The notes below the pieces were generated by a model that saw only the letters and a program-made list of their open reading frames with translations, made no database searches and was not told the origin of the DNA. Both the position numbers and the translations under genes were made by a program. From Camellia lanceoleosa (Eukaryota; Streptophyta; Magnoliopsida; Ericales; Theaceae), in NCBI GenBank assembly GCA_025200525.1, contig CM045761.1, positions 42,230,190-42,294,189 of the forward strand: DNA of 64,000 bases. Direction: 5' to 3'. Shown piece after piece: positions 36,793 to 48,399 of this stretch (positions are counted from its first letter, which is position 1; every line of letters begins with the position of its first letter).

Positions 36793-37125
36793 TGTTCCTC
36801 TCCTCCACCTCCCTCTTTGTTCTGCGGTGCTGTGTGGCTGCTATTTTTCCAGCTTTAGGCTCTGTTTGGTTTTTGAGAAAACGGTTAAATGAGATAACCT
36901 ACACAACAGTATGAAATAGAAAAGAAAAATTATAAATCAGTGGAATCAAAATGAACCATATTTTTTTCGCCTAAAAAATGTTACAGATATCAAAAGTTTT
37001 ATTAAATGTTTAGAAAATTTGATAAATTTTTTGAAATTTCGGATATTACTTTTTTTTTTTCTTTTTTTTTTTTTAACATTTTCTCATGTTTGATGTTATT
37101 AAAAACGAAATTCAACAAAAAGATT
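36793..37125. other. 5' flank of the TLDc gene
   Basis: The first 60 bases upstream of the ATG are CT/GA-rich and probably 5' UTR. Further out it is AT-rich, with a MITE-like end at 36859. No clear TATA box. Confidence 0.4.
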
Positions 37126-37785
37126 GGGGTTGTGTTTGGTATAGCTTTGTAATCGTAATTCCATCCCTTCATTTGCATGTATTGTCTGGATGGAGTTTTG
37201 GAAATATGATTCCACCACACATGTCAAAACATATTTCTCTTTCATGTTTGGCTACTCTCTCTCTTTCGTTTTCTCCATTCTGAAAAGTAGAGGATTTTTG
37301 AATTTTTGATCTACCTGGTCATTCTCCTGGACGTCCCCTCGGACGTTCGGTCGGTTAACTAGAACAATGTAAAATTTATTTTTTTTTGCAATTACCAATC
37401 ACCAATCGACACCTGTTATTTGAAAATATATATATATATATATTTGTTTTTGATATTTTTTAAATATAAAAATTATTTTTTTAGACCAAAATAATAATTT
37501 TTTTTAATTGAATGTTAAAAAGAGTTTGGTTCTGCATTTTGAATAGAATTTTCAATAGAATTTTAAGTTGTGTGTTTGGTTATGAGTTATAAGTTTTTGA
37601 ATTGAGTTTTGAAATAATCAAATAACTTTTCTCATTTCATATGTCACATCAAAAATTCAAAACTTTTTTCAAAATTCATAACCAAACAAATTTTTCTCTT
37701 TTCAAATCATAATTCTAAAATTCACAAACTCAAAATATAATTCTATTATCAAATTATAATTCTAAAACTCTACCAAACGCTGCCT
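37126..37785. mobile_element. MITE-like repeat, family member 1 (660 bp)
   Basis: Termini GGGGTTGTGTTTGGTA and, reversed, GGCAGCGTTTGGTAG; GATT flanks both sides. The right half matches 41235-41475 in order (TTTTGAATAGAATTTT, TTTGGTTATGAGTTATAAG, ATTCAAAACT, CACAAACTCAAAATA). A small GC-rich island (37317-37360) interrupts the AT-rich body. Confidence 0.65.
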
Positions 37786-39399
37786 GATTTTTTTTTTATA
37801 GTTTCACAATTGCACTTGTACAGACGAACACTTGCATTGAGGTGGATCACGTGTAAAAGGGATCTGAGATTGAGGTAATTGCAATGGTTAGGGTTTGGAG
37901 GAAAGGAATACCGGGAGGAGGAAACAAAAGTTTAATGGTGGGGATGACCATGATGGTGGCTATGGATAGGGAAGGCAAGTGATGGATCAACGTTATATTT
38001 GGTTGGGAGATTTGAAAATGAATTTGGAAAGAAACAAATAAAAGGTATGTAGAATATAAATAAAAATACTTACATTTCATTTAGTTTCACATACTTTTTC
38101 TCTTTCTTTTTTTAAATTTCTTTTTAAGTCCCTCAAACCAAACACAACGTAAAGGTAGTGAGAGGATGGAAAAGGATTAGGGTTGGCAAGGGAAGTGTGG
38201 AAGTTGTAGTAGGATATAGGAGAGATGGAGGGGAAATGGTAGCCATGGAGGGTTTATCTCATTACACTGAAATTAACTAAAATTATCTAATAAAAGAACC
38301 TTCCAAATCTAAAAATTACAATTCCTAATTTCTCATTTCATCCACCATCTTTTCAACCACCTTCACTGGACCACTACCATCATTACCCACCTTTATAGCC
38401 ACTCTTGTCTATTTTTTTTCACTGTCACCTCACAACCACCTTCTTTTCTTTTTCTACTTTCTCGGCTTCTTTTTGGAAAACCTTATATTTCTCTTTCTCT
38501 CTATCTTACACATACAAGTAGGCGCAATTACAGGCTTTACTGGAGAGGAGATTGGTCGTAGAGGAGAAGAGGATCACAATAGAGAATGTTTAGAAGGAGA
38601 GTTGCGGAAGAGAAATGGTAAACTGGGAAAAAGATTGTGACAAAAGAGATTGTAACAACGAAAGGGATTGAGGAAGATTTCACAGTTGTATGATAAGGGT
38701 CACGATGGTAGCCGAGACGATAAGGGCCTGAGAATGTGGTAGTTACGGCCATTGGAGGGCTACAAAGGTAGTGGTTATGGTGGTGGGAGCTTGTAGGGTG
38801 GTAATTACGATGGTTGTAGGGTGGTGGTTGGAGATAGTAGTGGTTGTTTGAGGTAGATGAGGTAAGGTTTGAAAGCTAAGCGCAAAGGGAATAGAGAGAT
38901 TAAGGATAGGAAAATTAGGTGCAATTATGGAGTGTGTAAAAAGACAATATGAACATTTGCTATTTGAATGGAGTGTAATTAACAAAAAAAATTGTAATGA
39001 AGTAGAACTGTGGTGTAAGTATAATTACCATTTATTCCACCTATCATTAAATTTGGAAAAAAAAAATCCTACTAAATTGATAATAGTTTTTGATTTTTGA
39101 TTTTTTTTGTATTATATATTTTCCTATTTTAAAACTATTTTTTTATTAATTATCTTCTTAACAATTATTTTAATAATTTTACACCAAAAAAAATTTTTTT
39201 TTGAACAAAGAAGTGGAATTCTAGTCTTGTAATGACAAAAAATGCTCCTTCCTTTACTTTTTTTTCTTTTTTTTTTTTTTCCTCTTTCCTCCCTCAATGT
39301 CATCATCATAGGTCACCCTTCTCTTACCTTCTCTATCTGTGATGTCACCTCTCTTTATTCAGTCCTGCTAATGCCCTCTTCACTCCCTTGTCACTCTAA
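37786..39399. other. Intergenic DNA, low complexity
   Basis: No credible gene. The plus strand is A/G-rich in 37840-38240 and 38530-38950 with many short GGTGGTGG-type runs; open frames on the minus strand there reflect composition. Confidence 0.5.
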
Positions 39400-39628
39400 G
39401 GCCTCGTTTGGGGACTAGCCAATTTAGCTAAAAAGTCAAAAAGTTACTAAAAAAGTCAAAAAGCCAACAACACATACCAAAAAGTCAAAGATTCTCTTTT
39501 CTCTCTACTTTTTGCACATCTTTTCGTAAAAAGTCAAAAAGTCATCCCAAACATACTAGTTTTTTTTAGTTCATATTTTAGCCAAATAGTCAGAAAGTTA
39601 CTAAATTAGCCTATTCCCAAACGAGGCC
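39400..39628. mobile_element. Tourist-like MITE, 229 bp
   Basis: Terminal inverted repeats of 28 bp begin GGCCTCGTTTGGG at both ends with a few internal mismatches. TAA duplications flank it at 39397-39399 and 39629-39631. The interior repeats AAAAAGTCAAAAAGT. No ORF. Confidence 0.88.
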
Positions 39629-40480
39629 TAAGCCTTTCTTTAGCCTCTTCTTATTCCACACATCTATCTTTCACCCTTTCCGATGCCACATAAGCCTTTC
39701 ATCACTTTTTTTTCTCTTATCTTTATTTCTTTATTTATTTTTGTTTTTTTGGAGTCTATTTGCCTTCCTCTTTTCCCATTGCAATTTGCAATCCTTTTAT
39801 TTCTTCATATGCCATTGCTACCTTCAAATTCATAGTTCTTTGCCATTACTATCCCTTTGTTCTTCGTGAACACTAAGATTACAATTAACAATAAATGATA
39901 TTTTCTCCTCCATAAGCTTGTGAATATAGAGATTTTTTTAAGGAGAGATGTGTGAGATTTATAAGAGATTGTAGAAGAAGATGTGCAAAAAAGATATAGG
40001 ATTTGCATTGTTGTGGTAGGTAAGAAAGGTAAATAGAATGTTGTAGTGGGGGTGATAATGGTTTCATTGTAGATGTAGAGGGTGAAAAAAAAGGGTTGAG
40101 AATGGCAGAGAGAGTGTTGAAGGTGTTATATATGGGGTAACAGGGTAACTATTGGCTAATGATTGTAAGACCCCAATTCTTGACTGAAGGGGACACCAAA
40201 GGCAGAGGGGTAATGGTTGGCGATATGGGTGCAAAGGAAAGAAAGAGAGATGAGAGAATAGAGGAATGAAAATGAAAGAAAAACAAAAACAAGAGACAAA
40301 ATAGGAAAAGTCATGTTTTTGCAACGATAGAAAAATAATAATTCTATTTACATCATTAGTTTACTTCTTTACACCTTCCATCTCATTACACTATTAAAAA
40401 AAATATATATGATTCTCATTACATCCATTATATTATCAAAACTAACCCTAAACTAAAAAATTCTTCAAAACCCTTTCAGT
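39629..40480. other. Intergenic DNA
   Basis: AT-rich, with T- and A/G-rich tracts. No gene, RNA gene or further repeat boundary could be supported. Confidence 0.45.
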
Positions 40481-40504
40481 TTTGTCTCTTTACACTTATA
40501 CCTT

Positions 40505-40690
40505 TTGGACTGTGATTTCGATGCCCTCCGCTTTGATCTCACGCTGGACATTATTGACAGCGGAGTCATCGCAGTGCTTGAAGAATTTTCTTCTTCAATG
40601 GCGGAGCCAAAGAAGAAACAGAAGGTTGTGGCGTTGCCGAAAATTGTCGACAATTTGGAGATCTTGATAAAGAGGTTGAAGACAAAGTAA
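40505..40690 (+). CDS. Orphan ORF, unknown, possible gene fragment
   Basis: A 61-codon frame with protein-like composition (DFDALRFDLTLDIIDSGVIA, then a basic KKKQK stretch and LPKIVDNLEILIKRLK) ends at TAA 40688. Reading on in frame past that stop gives further gene-like text (SDARWSRELELFQRF) before new stops. The interval has more codon-like composition than its surroundings. I do not recognise the family. It may be a decayed exon of a host gene or a fragment carried by a transposon; a spurious ORF is also possible. Confidence 0.3.
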   Translation: MDCDFDALRFDLTLDIIDSGVIAVLEEFSSSMAEPKKKQKVVALPKIVDNLEILIKRLKTK

Positions 40691-41015
40691 CCCAATGATG
40701 GGAAATCAAAAAGGGACAACAATTCTGATGTGTATTCGGATGCAAGGTGGTCGAGAGAATTGGAGTTGTTTCAAAGATTTTAGAGAAAAGGGTTTTCCTG
40801 GAAGAATCTGGACATGATTATGCTGTGTTCGTGAAAGAATTGGGTATTTTGAGATCTAGGGCTGATGGAGCAAGATCAAGAGAAAAGGTTTTTGATGAGG
40901 GCTTGCATGGTGTAATAGGTGGTAGAAGTTGTAGACGGCGGAATGAGGGTAAGAATGGACTGATGGCGGTGGTAGATGGTGCTCCGATGGAGGGGGGGAT
41001 AGAAAATAAAAATTA

Positions 41016-41475
41016 GGGCCGTGTTTGGAACACTTTTCAAACTATAATTCTACCCTTTTATTTACGTTTGACGTTTGTTACGGTTTTCAAAAGTTAATTC
41101 CACATTCAATTTTGAAAACTGTCTTAGGTAGGAAATTTGGGCTAATTAATCGTCCCACCGGTCGTCCAGAACAGTACATTTTTTATTATTTTTTTTATAA
41201 TTGACACATGTTAATTTTTATATATTCAATAAAAAATATTTTCCAAAATTTTTAAAATTTTTATGAATTTTGAATAGAATTTTGAATTGTATGTTTAGTT
41301 ATGAGTTGTAAGTTTTTGTATCAAATATCATATGTCAGATTAAAAATTCCCTACTCAATTCAAAACTCATTCACCAAACAAATTTTCCATACTCAAATCA
41401 TAATTCCAAAACTCACAAACTCAAAATACAACTCCTATTCTAAAATCATATTTAGAAAATTCTACCCAACACTAC
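41016..41475. mobile_element. MITE-like repeat, family member 2 (460 bp)
   Basis: Ends GGGCCGTGTTTGG and, reversed, GTAGTGTTGGG; TTA flanks both sides (41013-41015, 41476-41478). Its right half is homologous to the element at 37126-37785. It also carries a short GC-rich island (41145-41170). Confidence 0.7.
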
Positions 41476-41536
41476 TTAGGTTTCAACTTTTTAGATTTGA
41501 AGATATTTTGGTAACTTTAGTTAGGGATATAAATGT

Positions 41537-42098
41537 TGATGATGCAGCGTGTTCCAGATGGAACGGGTCAGAATGATCCACGCTTCCCGAACCAGTGTCT
41601 GAAATACCAAGCACGCAGTGGAACTTGCACAAGAGTTCAACGGGGAACGGGGAGTCCTCCAGCAAACCCTCCGACGAGCAAGTTAGAAAGAGAAGTGGAA
41701 TGTAGAGATAGATTAGAGATAGAAAGCTTAACATTTTTTCTTGTCTTCGACGTCTGTTTATATCTTTTGATAATCATTCTGTTGTCCCTTCCGACCTGCC
41801 ATCTTGGTCGAAAGTCTATACTCTAGCTTGCCTTATTCACGGTGAGGCCGTTCTGTTTCGACGGGAAAGGGTTATCGCAATAAATGCTATAAGGGGCTTC
41901 ATTAATGGCTGATGTGTAGTGCAATAACTTTGCAGGATCTTTGTCTGCTTATGTGACATGTCCTTCAACCTGCCATGTGTCTAAGTGTCATTGGTTCTTG
42001 ATGACATGTTGAGCTCCAACAACGTTGGGCTTTAGTATTTGAATTGTGTATTAGGCCCTAAGTGGTGGGCTGTATCTTTTATGGGCTTACCCATGTCA
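41537..42098 (-). mobile_element. 3' LTR of the Tat element
   Basis: 562 bp, TGATGATGCAGC to CCCATGTCA on the plus strand; same length as the other LTR. Immediately after it (42099-42115) the minus strand carries a purine-rich run containing GGGAATGAGGGA, the candidate polypurine tract. Confidence 0.9.
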
Positions 42099-42300
42099 GT
42101 AGTCCCTCATTCCCGAGTGCAGCTTTAGTCCAACGAAGGGAATAAGGAAGAAAACGGTGAGACTAGATGCCTTGGGGGATGACGACGCAATGGACCTGGC
42201 GGAGCAATACAGGACGAAGAGACGAGTGGGGAGTGAGGGAGAACCGGCAGGACGACCTCGCTCATCCACGCTGATAACGGCTGCAAAGCCAATCAGTTAA

Positions 42301-44566
42301 GTTGAGCCAAATCACTGGCACACGAAGGCCGACAAGTCGACCTTTACTGCGGAGGAGTTGGAGGTTATGCACGAGAAATATCAGATTCCCGCGGAAATAG
42401 AGTTAAAACTGCCGACATCAAATAAGAGAGCGTCCGATGCTTGACCGAGGGAATTTGCCCTGTACAAGGAGGCATTAAAGGGGGGTTTGAGGTTGCCATT
42501 CTTTCGAATAGTGGTGGACGTGTTGGATCAGCTGGAGGTGGCTCCGGGCCAATCGATGCCCAATGCGTGGAAAATCTTACTAGCCTATGCAAGTGCGTGG
42601 CCGCAGGCGAACGAGGGGGCTGAAATGACGATGGACAAGTTTTTTGCATGCTATAAGGCTTCGGGCCAACAAGAGGCTTGGGTCACTTTACAAGCAGCGG
42701 CAGGGAATGGTCTGGTGGCAGGGTTGCCGTCGTCAATTAAGGGATAGAGGCCGTGGTGATTCTATGTATCCTCCAACGAGAGAGTAGGGGTATGCACCGT
42801 GTGGAGAGTGCCGACCAAGTCGGTAGAGCCAAGGTTGGGGGCAGCGACAGAGGAGAGGGTGAAGAAGGTGAAGGCATGGAGGGAAAAGGAGGGGGCCAAG
42901 TGGGACGACCTCGTTCAGCCCTCAGCCTTGTTTGCCACAAGGCTAGGCCCTCAACCGACCGGTGGGGATTTTGCACCGGCAGAATAAGAGGCGAGGAGGA
43001 GAGTGCAGAAGACGGAGGATAGGGCGAGTATTTCCAAGGCTAACAAATTCAAAGAGTCATAGGCAGACCGTCTGCCAAAGCCGATTGCAAGGGAGAGGAT
43101 CCGACCGCACCCCAAACCGCTGAGGGAAAAGGACTTGGGTGAGTTTGAGCCACGACCACCCCCAGTTGATCCGTTGAAGGAGAGGGCCAACAAGGAGGTA
43201 GAGGCTGTGGTGAAGAGGAAAAGAAGAGTAAGGGAGAGGGAGAAGGGGCCAGCCCTAAGGAGAACAAAAGGGGTGGTGGCAGAGGAGACGCCTGAAGTGG
43301 GGCTGGAGGAGGGGGAGGGTGGGGTGGTTGCCCCTGAAAGGCAAGTGGAGGATGGGAAGACTGGCCTCGAAGGACAAGTGGAGGGTGGTGAGACTGGCCC
43401 CTTGGAAGGGGTGGAGCAGCAGCCCAAGGGGGCTCCTGCGCCCCAAGGAGAAGAAGAGAGGGCTAGGTTGAAGACCACTTTTTACCACGCCCCAGCAGTG
43501 TCTGGGCGGCTGGAAGGAGAAGGAACTGAGGCCAGGACTGCTGCAAATCGCCTTTTAGGAGTAGTGGAAGACGTAGCCGTGCGCTTGATGGCCAATTTCA
43601 CTGAGGCTAAGCTACTAAGGGGGTTGTGTTCTGCCCAAATGGAGGCGACTGCCTTAGCAGGGGCCCTTCTAAACAAGGCAGCGGCTGCAAAGGGCAAAGT
43701 GAGGCCACTAAAGGCCAAGTTGGAGAAGGTGGAGGCCTAACTTGAAAGCTTAAGGAGGGAGACTGTAGGGTGGCGGAAGACCGCACGAAGTGCGTATGTT
43801 AGGGTGTTGAAAGAGGCTCAAAAGGCCAAGAAAATGGAGGTGTTGGTGGTGGTGCAGGGCAATGTTGCCGACCGTGCCCATGTTGAGTTGCTCGTGGCCA
43901 AGTTGGAGTTGGAGACGAAATACTGTAAGGTGGTGTCGCTCGAGTTTCAGTTGGTTAGCGAGCAGAAGAAGCTGGAAGAGGCGAAGAAGGCCTGCACCGT
44001 CACCAACAAACGGTGGGACGAGGCGATGACTTGTAACGAGGATTTGCGCGCCCAGTCGATCAAAGAAAAGGAAGAAGCAGATCTGAAGATCGCTGGGTTG
44101 GAGAAGGATCTGGCAGACGAGCGCGCCAAAGCAGTGGCAGAGAAGGCGGGGCTAGAGAAGGCCTTGGAGGAAGAAAGGGCGAAACTAGTATTTGAGAGGG
44201 CAGCGTACCCTGACCTTTGTGTTGCAGTGGTTGAGCAGTTCAAGGGGTTCGCCGACTTCCAGATGGCCATTGATGCCGCGATCGCCAGCAACTTGGCAAG
44301 AGAGGGGTCTGGGGGGGTTGGCCCGTCGGGAGCGACCACTGGGAGCAAGAGTGAAGAAGAAGTGATCCAGAGCTTCTAGCGATCGGACTTCTACAAACAT
44401 GAGATGGCTGAGTTTTGGGACGGTAATGGAAGACTTTCAAGCTAAGCGAAGAGTCATTACAGACTTGGACTTCAACACTGTTAGAATAGATGAAGATGAC
44501 GTGGCCCAGACCCCCTTAGATGAAGGTGTTGACAAAGAAGATCTTGTTTCGAGCGAGGAGGAATGA
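42301..44566 (+). pseudogene. Antisense ORF of the Tat element (Transposase_28-like, coiled coil)
   Basis: It lies opposite to gag-pol, downstream of integrase. One frame runs from about 42301 to TAG 44377-44379, with stops at 42442, 42745, 42985, 43063 and 43738 that are each one transition from Arg, Trp or Gln codons. The N-terminal part (FTAEELEVMHEKYQIPAE, LRLPFFRIVVDVLDQLEVAP, WKILLAYASAW, GLVAGLPSSIKG, WWFYVSSNERVG) matches my memory of the 'putative gypsy type transposon' (Transposase_28) family. The C-terminal half is charged, Ala/Lys/Glu-rich and predicted coiled coil. After a shift, an acidic tail (DEDDVAQTPLDEGVDKEDLV) ends at TGA 44566. Function is unknown. Confidence 0.8.
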
Positions 44567-44808
44567 TAAATGTAAAATTTTGGCACTTTGTTTGTAAATA
44601 AAATTTTTGTTATTGTTTTGTTTGTTGTTTTTGTTGGGCGTGTAACCTCTGTAGTGAACTGCTGTGTAAGTTTGTGAATGAATGAAACTATGAGTTGTGT
44701 GTTGTTTTTTTTTTTTTTTTTTTTGGTACTATTGTCTTTATTTTTTGTGGATTGGCAAAGGATGAGAATGGTTACTCATGTAAGGCTTGTGTAAAAATCA
44801 CACTGAAC
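44567..44808. other. Spacer between the antisense ORF and the nested solo LTR
   Basis: AT-rich, with a T tract at 44707-44724. Possibly the 3' UTR of the antisense ORF. Confidence 0.4.
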
Positions 44809-44813
44809 ATTAA

Positions 44814-46798
44814 TGTGATGACCCGGAACTGTGTGTTGCAATTATCAGTAATTAAGTATGCATTTATATGATTTAATTGAAGATTATCTGTTTGAATTAG
44901 ACAAATATCTGTTGGACTTATGACTTCAGAACTAGAATTGACAACCTTAATGGCTTCAGAAAATGAAATTGAACACGCCTATGTGATACCGGGAATTTTT
45001 AGAACCATTTGGGACGATAAATTGAAGACTGAATTTCGTCTGATTCGTAAGGCTTGTTTGGCTCAAGTGTGTTGGTTTAATTGATTTATTTGGTATATAT
45101 ATATGGTATAGATAAGGCTTGACCCTTGTTTGACTCAACAAAAGGAAAGAAGGAAAAATCTAGAAGAGAAAGAGAGGGAGAATCGTGAGAGAGAGAAAAC
45201 AAGGGAGAAGAGAAGAAGAGAAAGGGGGAATCAAGCTTAAGTCTTCCATTTAGGTGAACAAGGTAAGAATTTCTCCTCCTAATGACTTGAATAAGGTTGA
45301 ATCATGTGTGATCTCATGTTAAATGAAAGGATTGAAGGGAAATTATGTGTAATTTGAGCATATATGACATGAAATTATGATTATTGGCCAATTTGAGGAG
45401 GAATCTCCATAGATGTAGAGATATGAAGCTTGTATGTATATGTTTGTGGTTTTTCATCTTGGTTCATGATTTTTGATCTTGTTTAAGTTCCATATGAGTT
45501 TTGATTGACGATGTAATGGTTAAATCATGTTGGTTTTCAAGTGTTTTGGGCCTTGATGTTTATAAATGCTGAAGTGGGTTGTGAAAAAGTGAGATTGAAG
45601 CTTGGAAAGAAGAACCCAGAATTTCAGATTCGCAGGGTCCGCTCGAGCGGAGGTATTCCCGCTCGAGCGCAGAAAACAGCCTTCCAGAAGTTTTGAAAAG
45701 TTGTACTGGCCGCTCGAGCGGAAGGAATTATTTCAGGAAGTTTGGGAAGTTGTTTTACGTGATTTTAACATGTTAATTGCATCATGTAGCATCTCACGAG
45801 CATGAATTAAAGTAAAGAAGCTTAAATTGAGCATGAAATGAATATGAAAGAATGTAAAAGAAGTATGGAATGGTATGAATTATGTGATGATGAATGATAA
45901 GAAATGTATTATACTGTTGATGATTTGCAGGTCAAGAAGTGAAGACCGTGCCATCGGTATCGGAAACCCACTGTAAGTAACATTTCTGTAAATGATATGT
46001 TCTTATGAAAGTATGTTCAAAAGTGATATGTTATGACATGATTATGAATGATAATGTTTTCTGTGAACGAATGTCCTAATTGCGAATCTAGTATGGCATC
46101 CATAGTTAGTTCAGTCGTGGGGGCGAGAACATGCAGGCCCATGCGCTTCAGTCATGGGGGACGGCATGGAAGGACAAACCCATGACCGCTTTTTGAGATC
46201 TCATGTGTTTAATCGGTGTCCGGACCAGTTACTCTAGTCGTTAGTCATTACACATGTTATATTCCATGGAGTATGCCATTATGTATGTTCTTATGAGATT
46301 ATTATGATTATGTTTATGAATGTTACGCTTACGATTTATGAAATGTTAGAGTTCGCTCACTAACCCCTTTACGTTATCGTTACTTGTCGAGCTTTAGCTC
46401 ATTGTTTGTATTTATGTATTTATAGGTGAACCCTCAGGTAGTCAAGCCTAGGCGGAGTCTCGAGCCGCCGTTTTGAAGCCTAACACGAGTGGAGTGCCCT
46501 CGAAGCCGGGCCAGCCCGAAGGCCGTTTTGTGAGCTCTTGTTTTGTTTTTGTTGTATAGTTGTAACTGAATGATACGTGCTGTACTAGATCATGTTATGT
46601 AATGAATGTGGGTAATTAACTCATTTTTGGCATGTAATATATGTTCATATTTATGCACAGCTCTTTGGACTATAGTTATGTGTTTTCGCTTCCGCGAGCC
46701 CCGTTTTAATTATGTTTTGTACGGTAAGGCCTGTGGTAATCAAGGATTACTGGCCGGTTACGATGCCAACCCTTTCGGGGCGGGTTTGGGTCGTGACA
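44814..46798 (+). mobile_element. Solo LTR (1985 bp) nested in the Tat element
   Basis: It starts TGTGATGACCCGG and ends GGGTTTGGGTCGTGACA, flanked by identical ATTAA at 44809-44813 and 46799-46803. There are no internal genes, so the rest was lost by LTR-LTR recombination. It has TATATATATA at 45094-45104, a GA-rich leader, AAG/GTAAGAAT (GT at 45263), and CGCTCGAGCG sites at about 45641, 45660 and 45711. Confidence 0.92.
45094..45270 (+). promoter_or_regulatory. LTR TATA box, purine-rich leader and splice donor
   Basis: TATATATATA at 45094-45104, GAGAGAG-rich leader at 45160-45230, donor AAG/GTAAGAAT with GT at 45263-45264. Confidence 0.5.
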
Positions 46799-46803
46799 AT
46801 TAA

Positions 46804-47109
46804 GAAGCAGGAAGCGAATCTATCTTGTGAGGAAATTATGATGAAAAGAATGTTGATAATAAAAATGTTAAAATGTAAAGGTCTTAAAATTGAGAGTCTT
46901 GAAGTGTTAAGTCACATGGTCAGAGTGTTGAGAAAATGTAAGAGTGAAGAGGTCTCAAAATGTGACAGTCTTGAAATGTTAAATGGTTGGAAAATGAAAG
47001 TTAAAAAATGTAAAGAACGTTAAGAGGTGTAGAAGTTGGACCTGGTGTTTGACCAAGTATGGCAACTATGCTACAAACATGAAGTTGTAGTGATGCTTGA
47101 GCCATGGTT
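46804..47109. other. Tat internal spacer
   Basis: A- and G-rich non-coding stretch (GTTAAAATGTAAAG-type runs) between the nested solo LTR and the tandem repeats. The open frame through it has low-complexity composition. Confidence 0.5.
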
Positions 47110-47258
47110 AACTCAGTTTGGCTGAGCCCTTTCTGCTCAGTCTGGCTGAGGCTTTAAGTAACTCAGTCTGGCTGAGCTCTTTGTGCTCAGTCTGGCTGAG
47201 GCTTTAAGTAACCCAGTCTGGCTGAGTCCTTCGTGCTTAATCTAGTTGAGGCTGTAAT
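47110..47258. repeat. Three 50-bp tandem repeats in the Tat 3' region
   Basis: Units at 47110, 47160 and 47210 each contain CTCAGTYTGGCTGAG, a short dyad (CTCAG / CTGAG). Units 1 and 2 are nearly identical and unit 3 is diverged. They lie between integrase and the antisense ORF, where Tat elements are known to carry variable tandem repeats. Confidence 0.9.
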
Positions 47259-47428
47259 CAGGGCGTTATTGAGATACTACACAGATAAATGAGATATAAC
47301 ATTGCTATCATGTAAAGTGTAGCCCATTTGATCATAAATTTATACCATATGAGAAGAGAATAAGAACATTCAAGTGCGTAGATTGTCAAAAAGAAAATAC
47401 AGCGATTGATCAATACAGAAATAGGGCT

Positions 47429-48399
47429 TTATTGAAAATAACGCTTCAAATGCTTGCCGTTCCACAGATGGGAGAGATCTCGACCTTCCATATCCTAAAG
47501 TCAGTAAGTGCCCGGATGAGGTCTGGCCTTAACGACGTAAGGTCCCTTTCACTTGGCTGCCAACTTGTCCTCAGCCGGATTTTTGGTGGCAAGAGTTACT
47601 TCGCACAAAACAAGGTCTCCCACGGCGAACTCCCTCGGTTGGACTTTACAGTTGTAGTGAGTTCTCATTTTCTGTTGACATTAGGCCTGTTTGACAGCAG
47701 TGGTCTCTCGGAGCTCTTCAATTAGGTCTAGGTCGGCTCGACGCAGTTTTTCAATGAGTTCTGGATTTGGGTGCAGAACCCTCGGGGTAGGCAGTCCGAT
47801 TTCCATTAGGATGACCGCCTTAGCTCCGTATGTTAAGCGAAAGGGGGTCTCCCTAGTGGGGGTTTGGGCTGTAGTACGGTACATCCAGAGTACATTTGGT
47901 AATTTCTCAGCCCAGAGTCCCTTAGCAGCTTCCAGCTTAGTTTTGATGATCTTCAGAAGAGAACGGTTGGTAATCTCAACTTGGCCATTGACTTGGGGAT
48001 GACCTGGGGAAAAGAAACATGGTTGGATTTGAAGTTCGGCACAGAATTTCCTGAACTTGGCATTGTCAAATTGTTTGTTGTTGTCAGAGACGATGGCTTA
48101 AGGGATGTCAAATCGGCAGACGATCGATTGCCAGATGAATATGGTGTTGTTCCACTCGGTAATTGTGGCAAGGGGTTTTGCCTCCACCTATTTAGTGAAG
48201 TAATCAATGGCAACAATTGCGAATTTGGTTTGGCCTCGGCCAATGGGCAATGGGCCAACTAGGTCGATCCCCATTTGGCGAACGGGTAAGGGCTACAAAG
48301 TGTGATCAACTTTGTAGGAGGGGCATAAGAGATGTTGGCGAAGCGTTGGCATTTATCACATTTAAGCACGAATTCAGTGGCATCTTGGTTGAGAGTAGG
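47429..48399 (-). pseudogene. Tat integrase core and C-terminus
   Basis: CDKCQRFA completes the zinc finger. A one-base deletion near 48271 breaks WG/IDLVGPLP. Past it the frame reads IVAIDYFTK, a stop (TAG near 48193), then IVSDNNKQFD and NGQVEITNRSLLKIIKTKL, so the catalytic Asp, Asp and Glu are all present. WMYRTTAQTPTRETPFRLTY and the C-terminal HPGTY, LSHLWNGKHLKRYFQ follow, ending at TAA 47431-47429. Integrase would join element DNA to the genome; this copy is inactive because of the frameshift and stops. Confidence 0.87.

Noticed and set aside
37847..40324. Several minus-strand frames of 60-86 codons rich in Thr, Ser and Ile
   Set aside because: Low-complexity A/G-rich strand bias; no start context, domains or splice structure.
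42365..43718. Minus-strand frames opposite the antisense Tat ORF, up to 175 codons
   Set aside because: Shadow frames of GC-rich coding sequence on the plus strand; Ser/Pro/Leu-rich composition typical of antisense translation.
47110..47258. Regular repeats as a CRISPR array
   Set aside because: Units are contiguous without unique spacers, in a plant retrotransposon.
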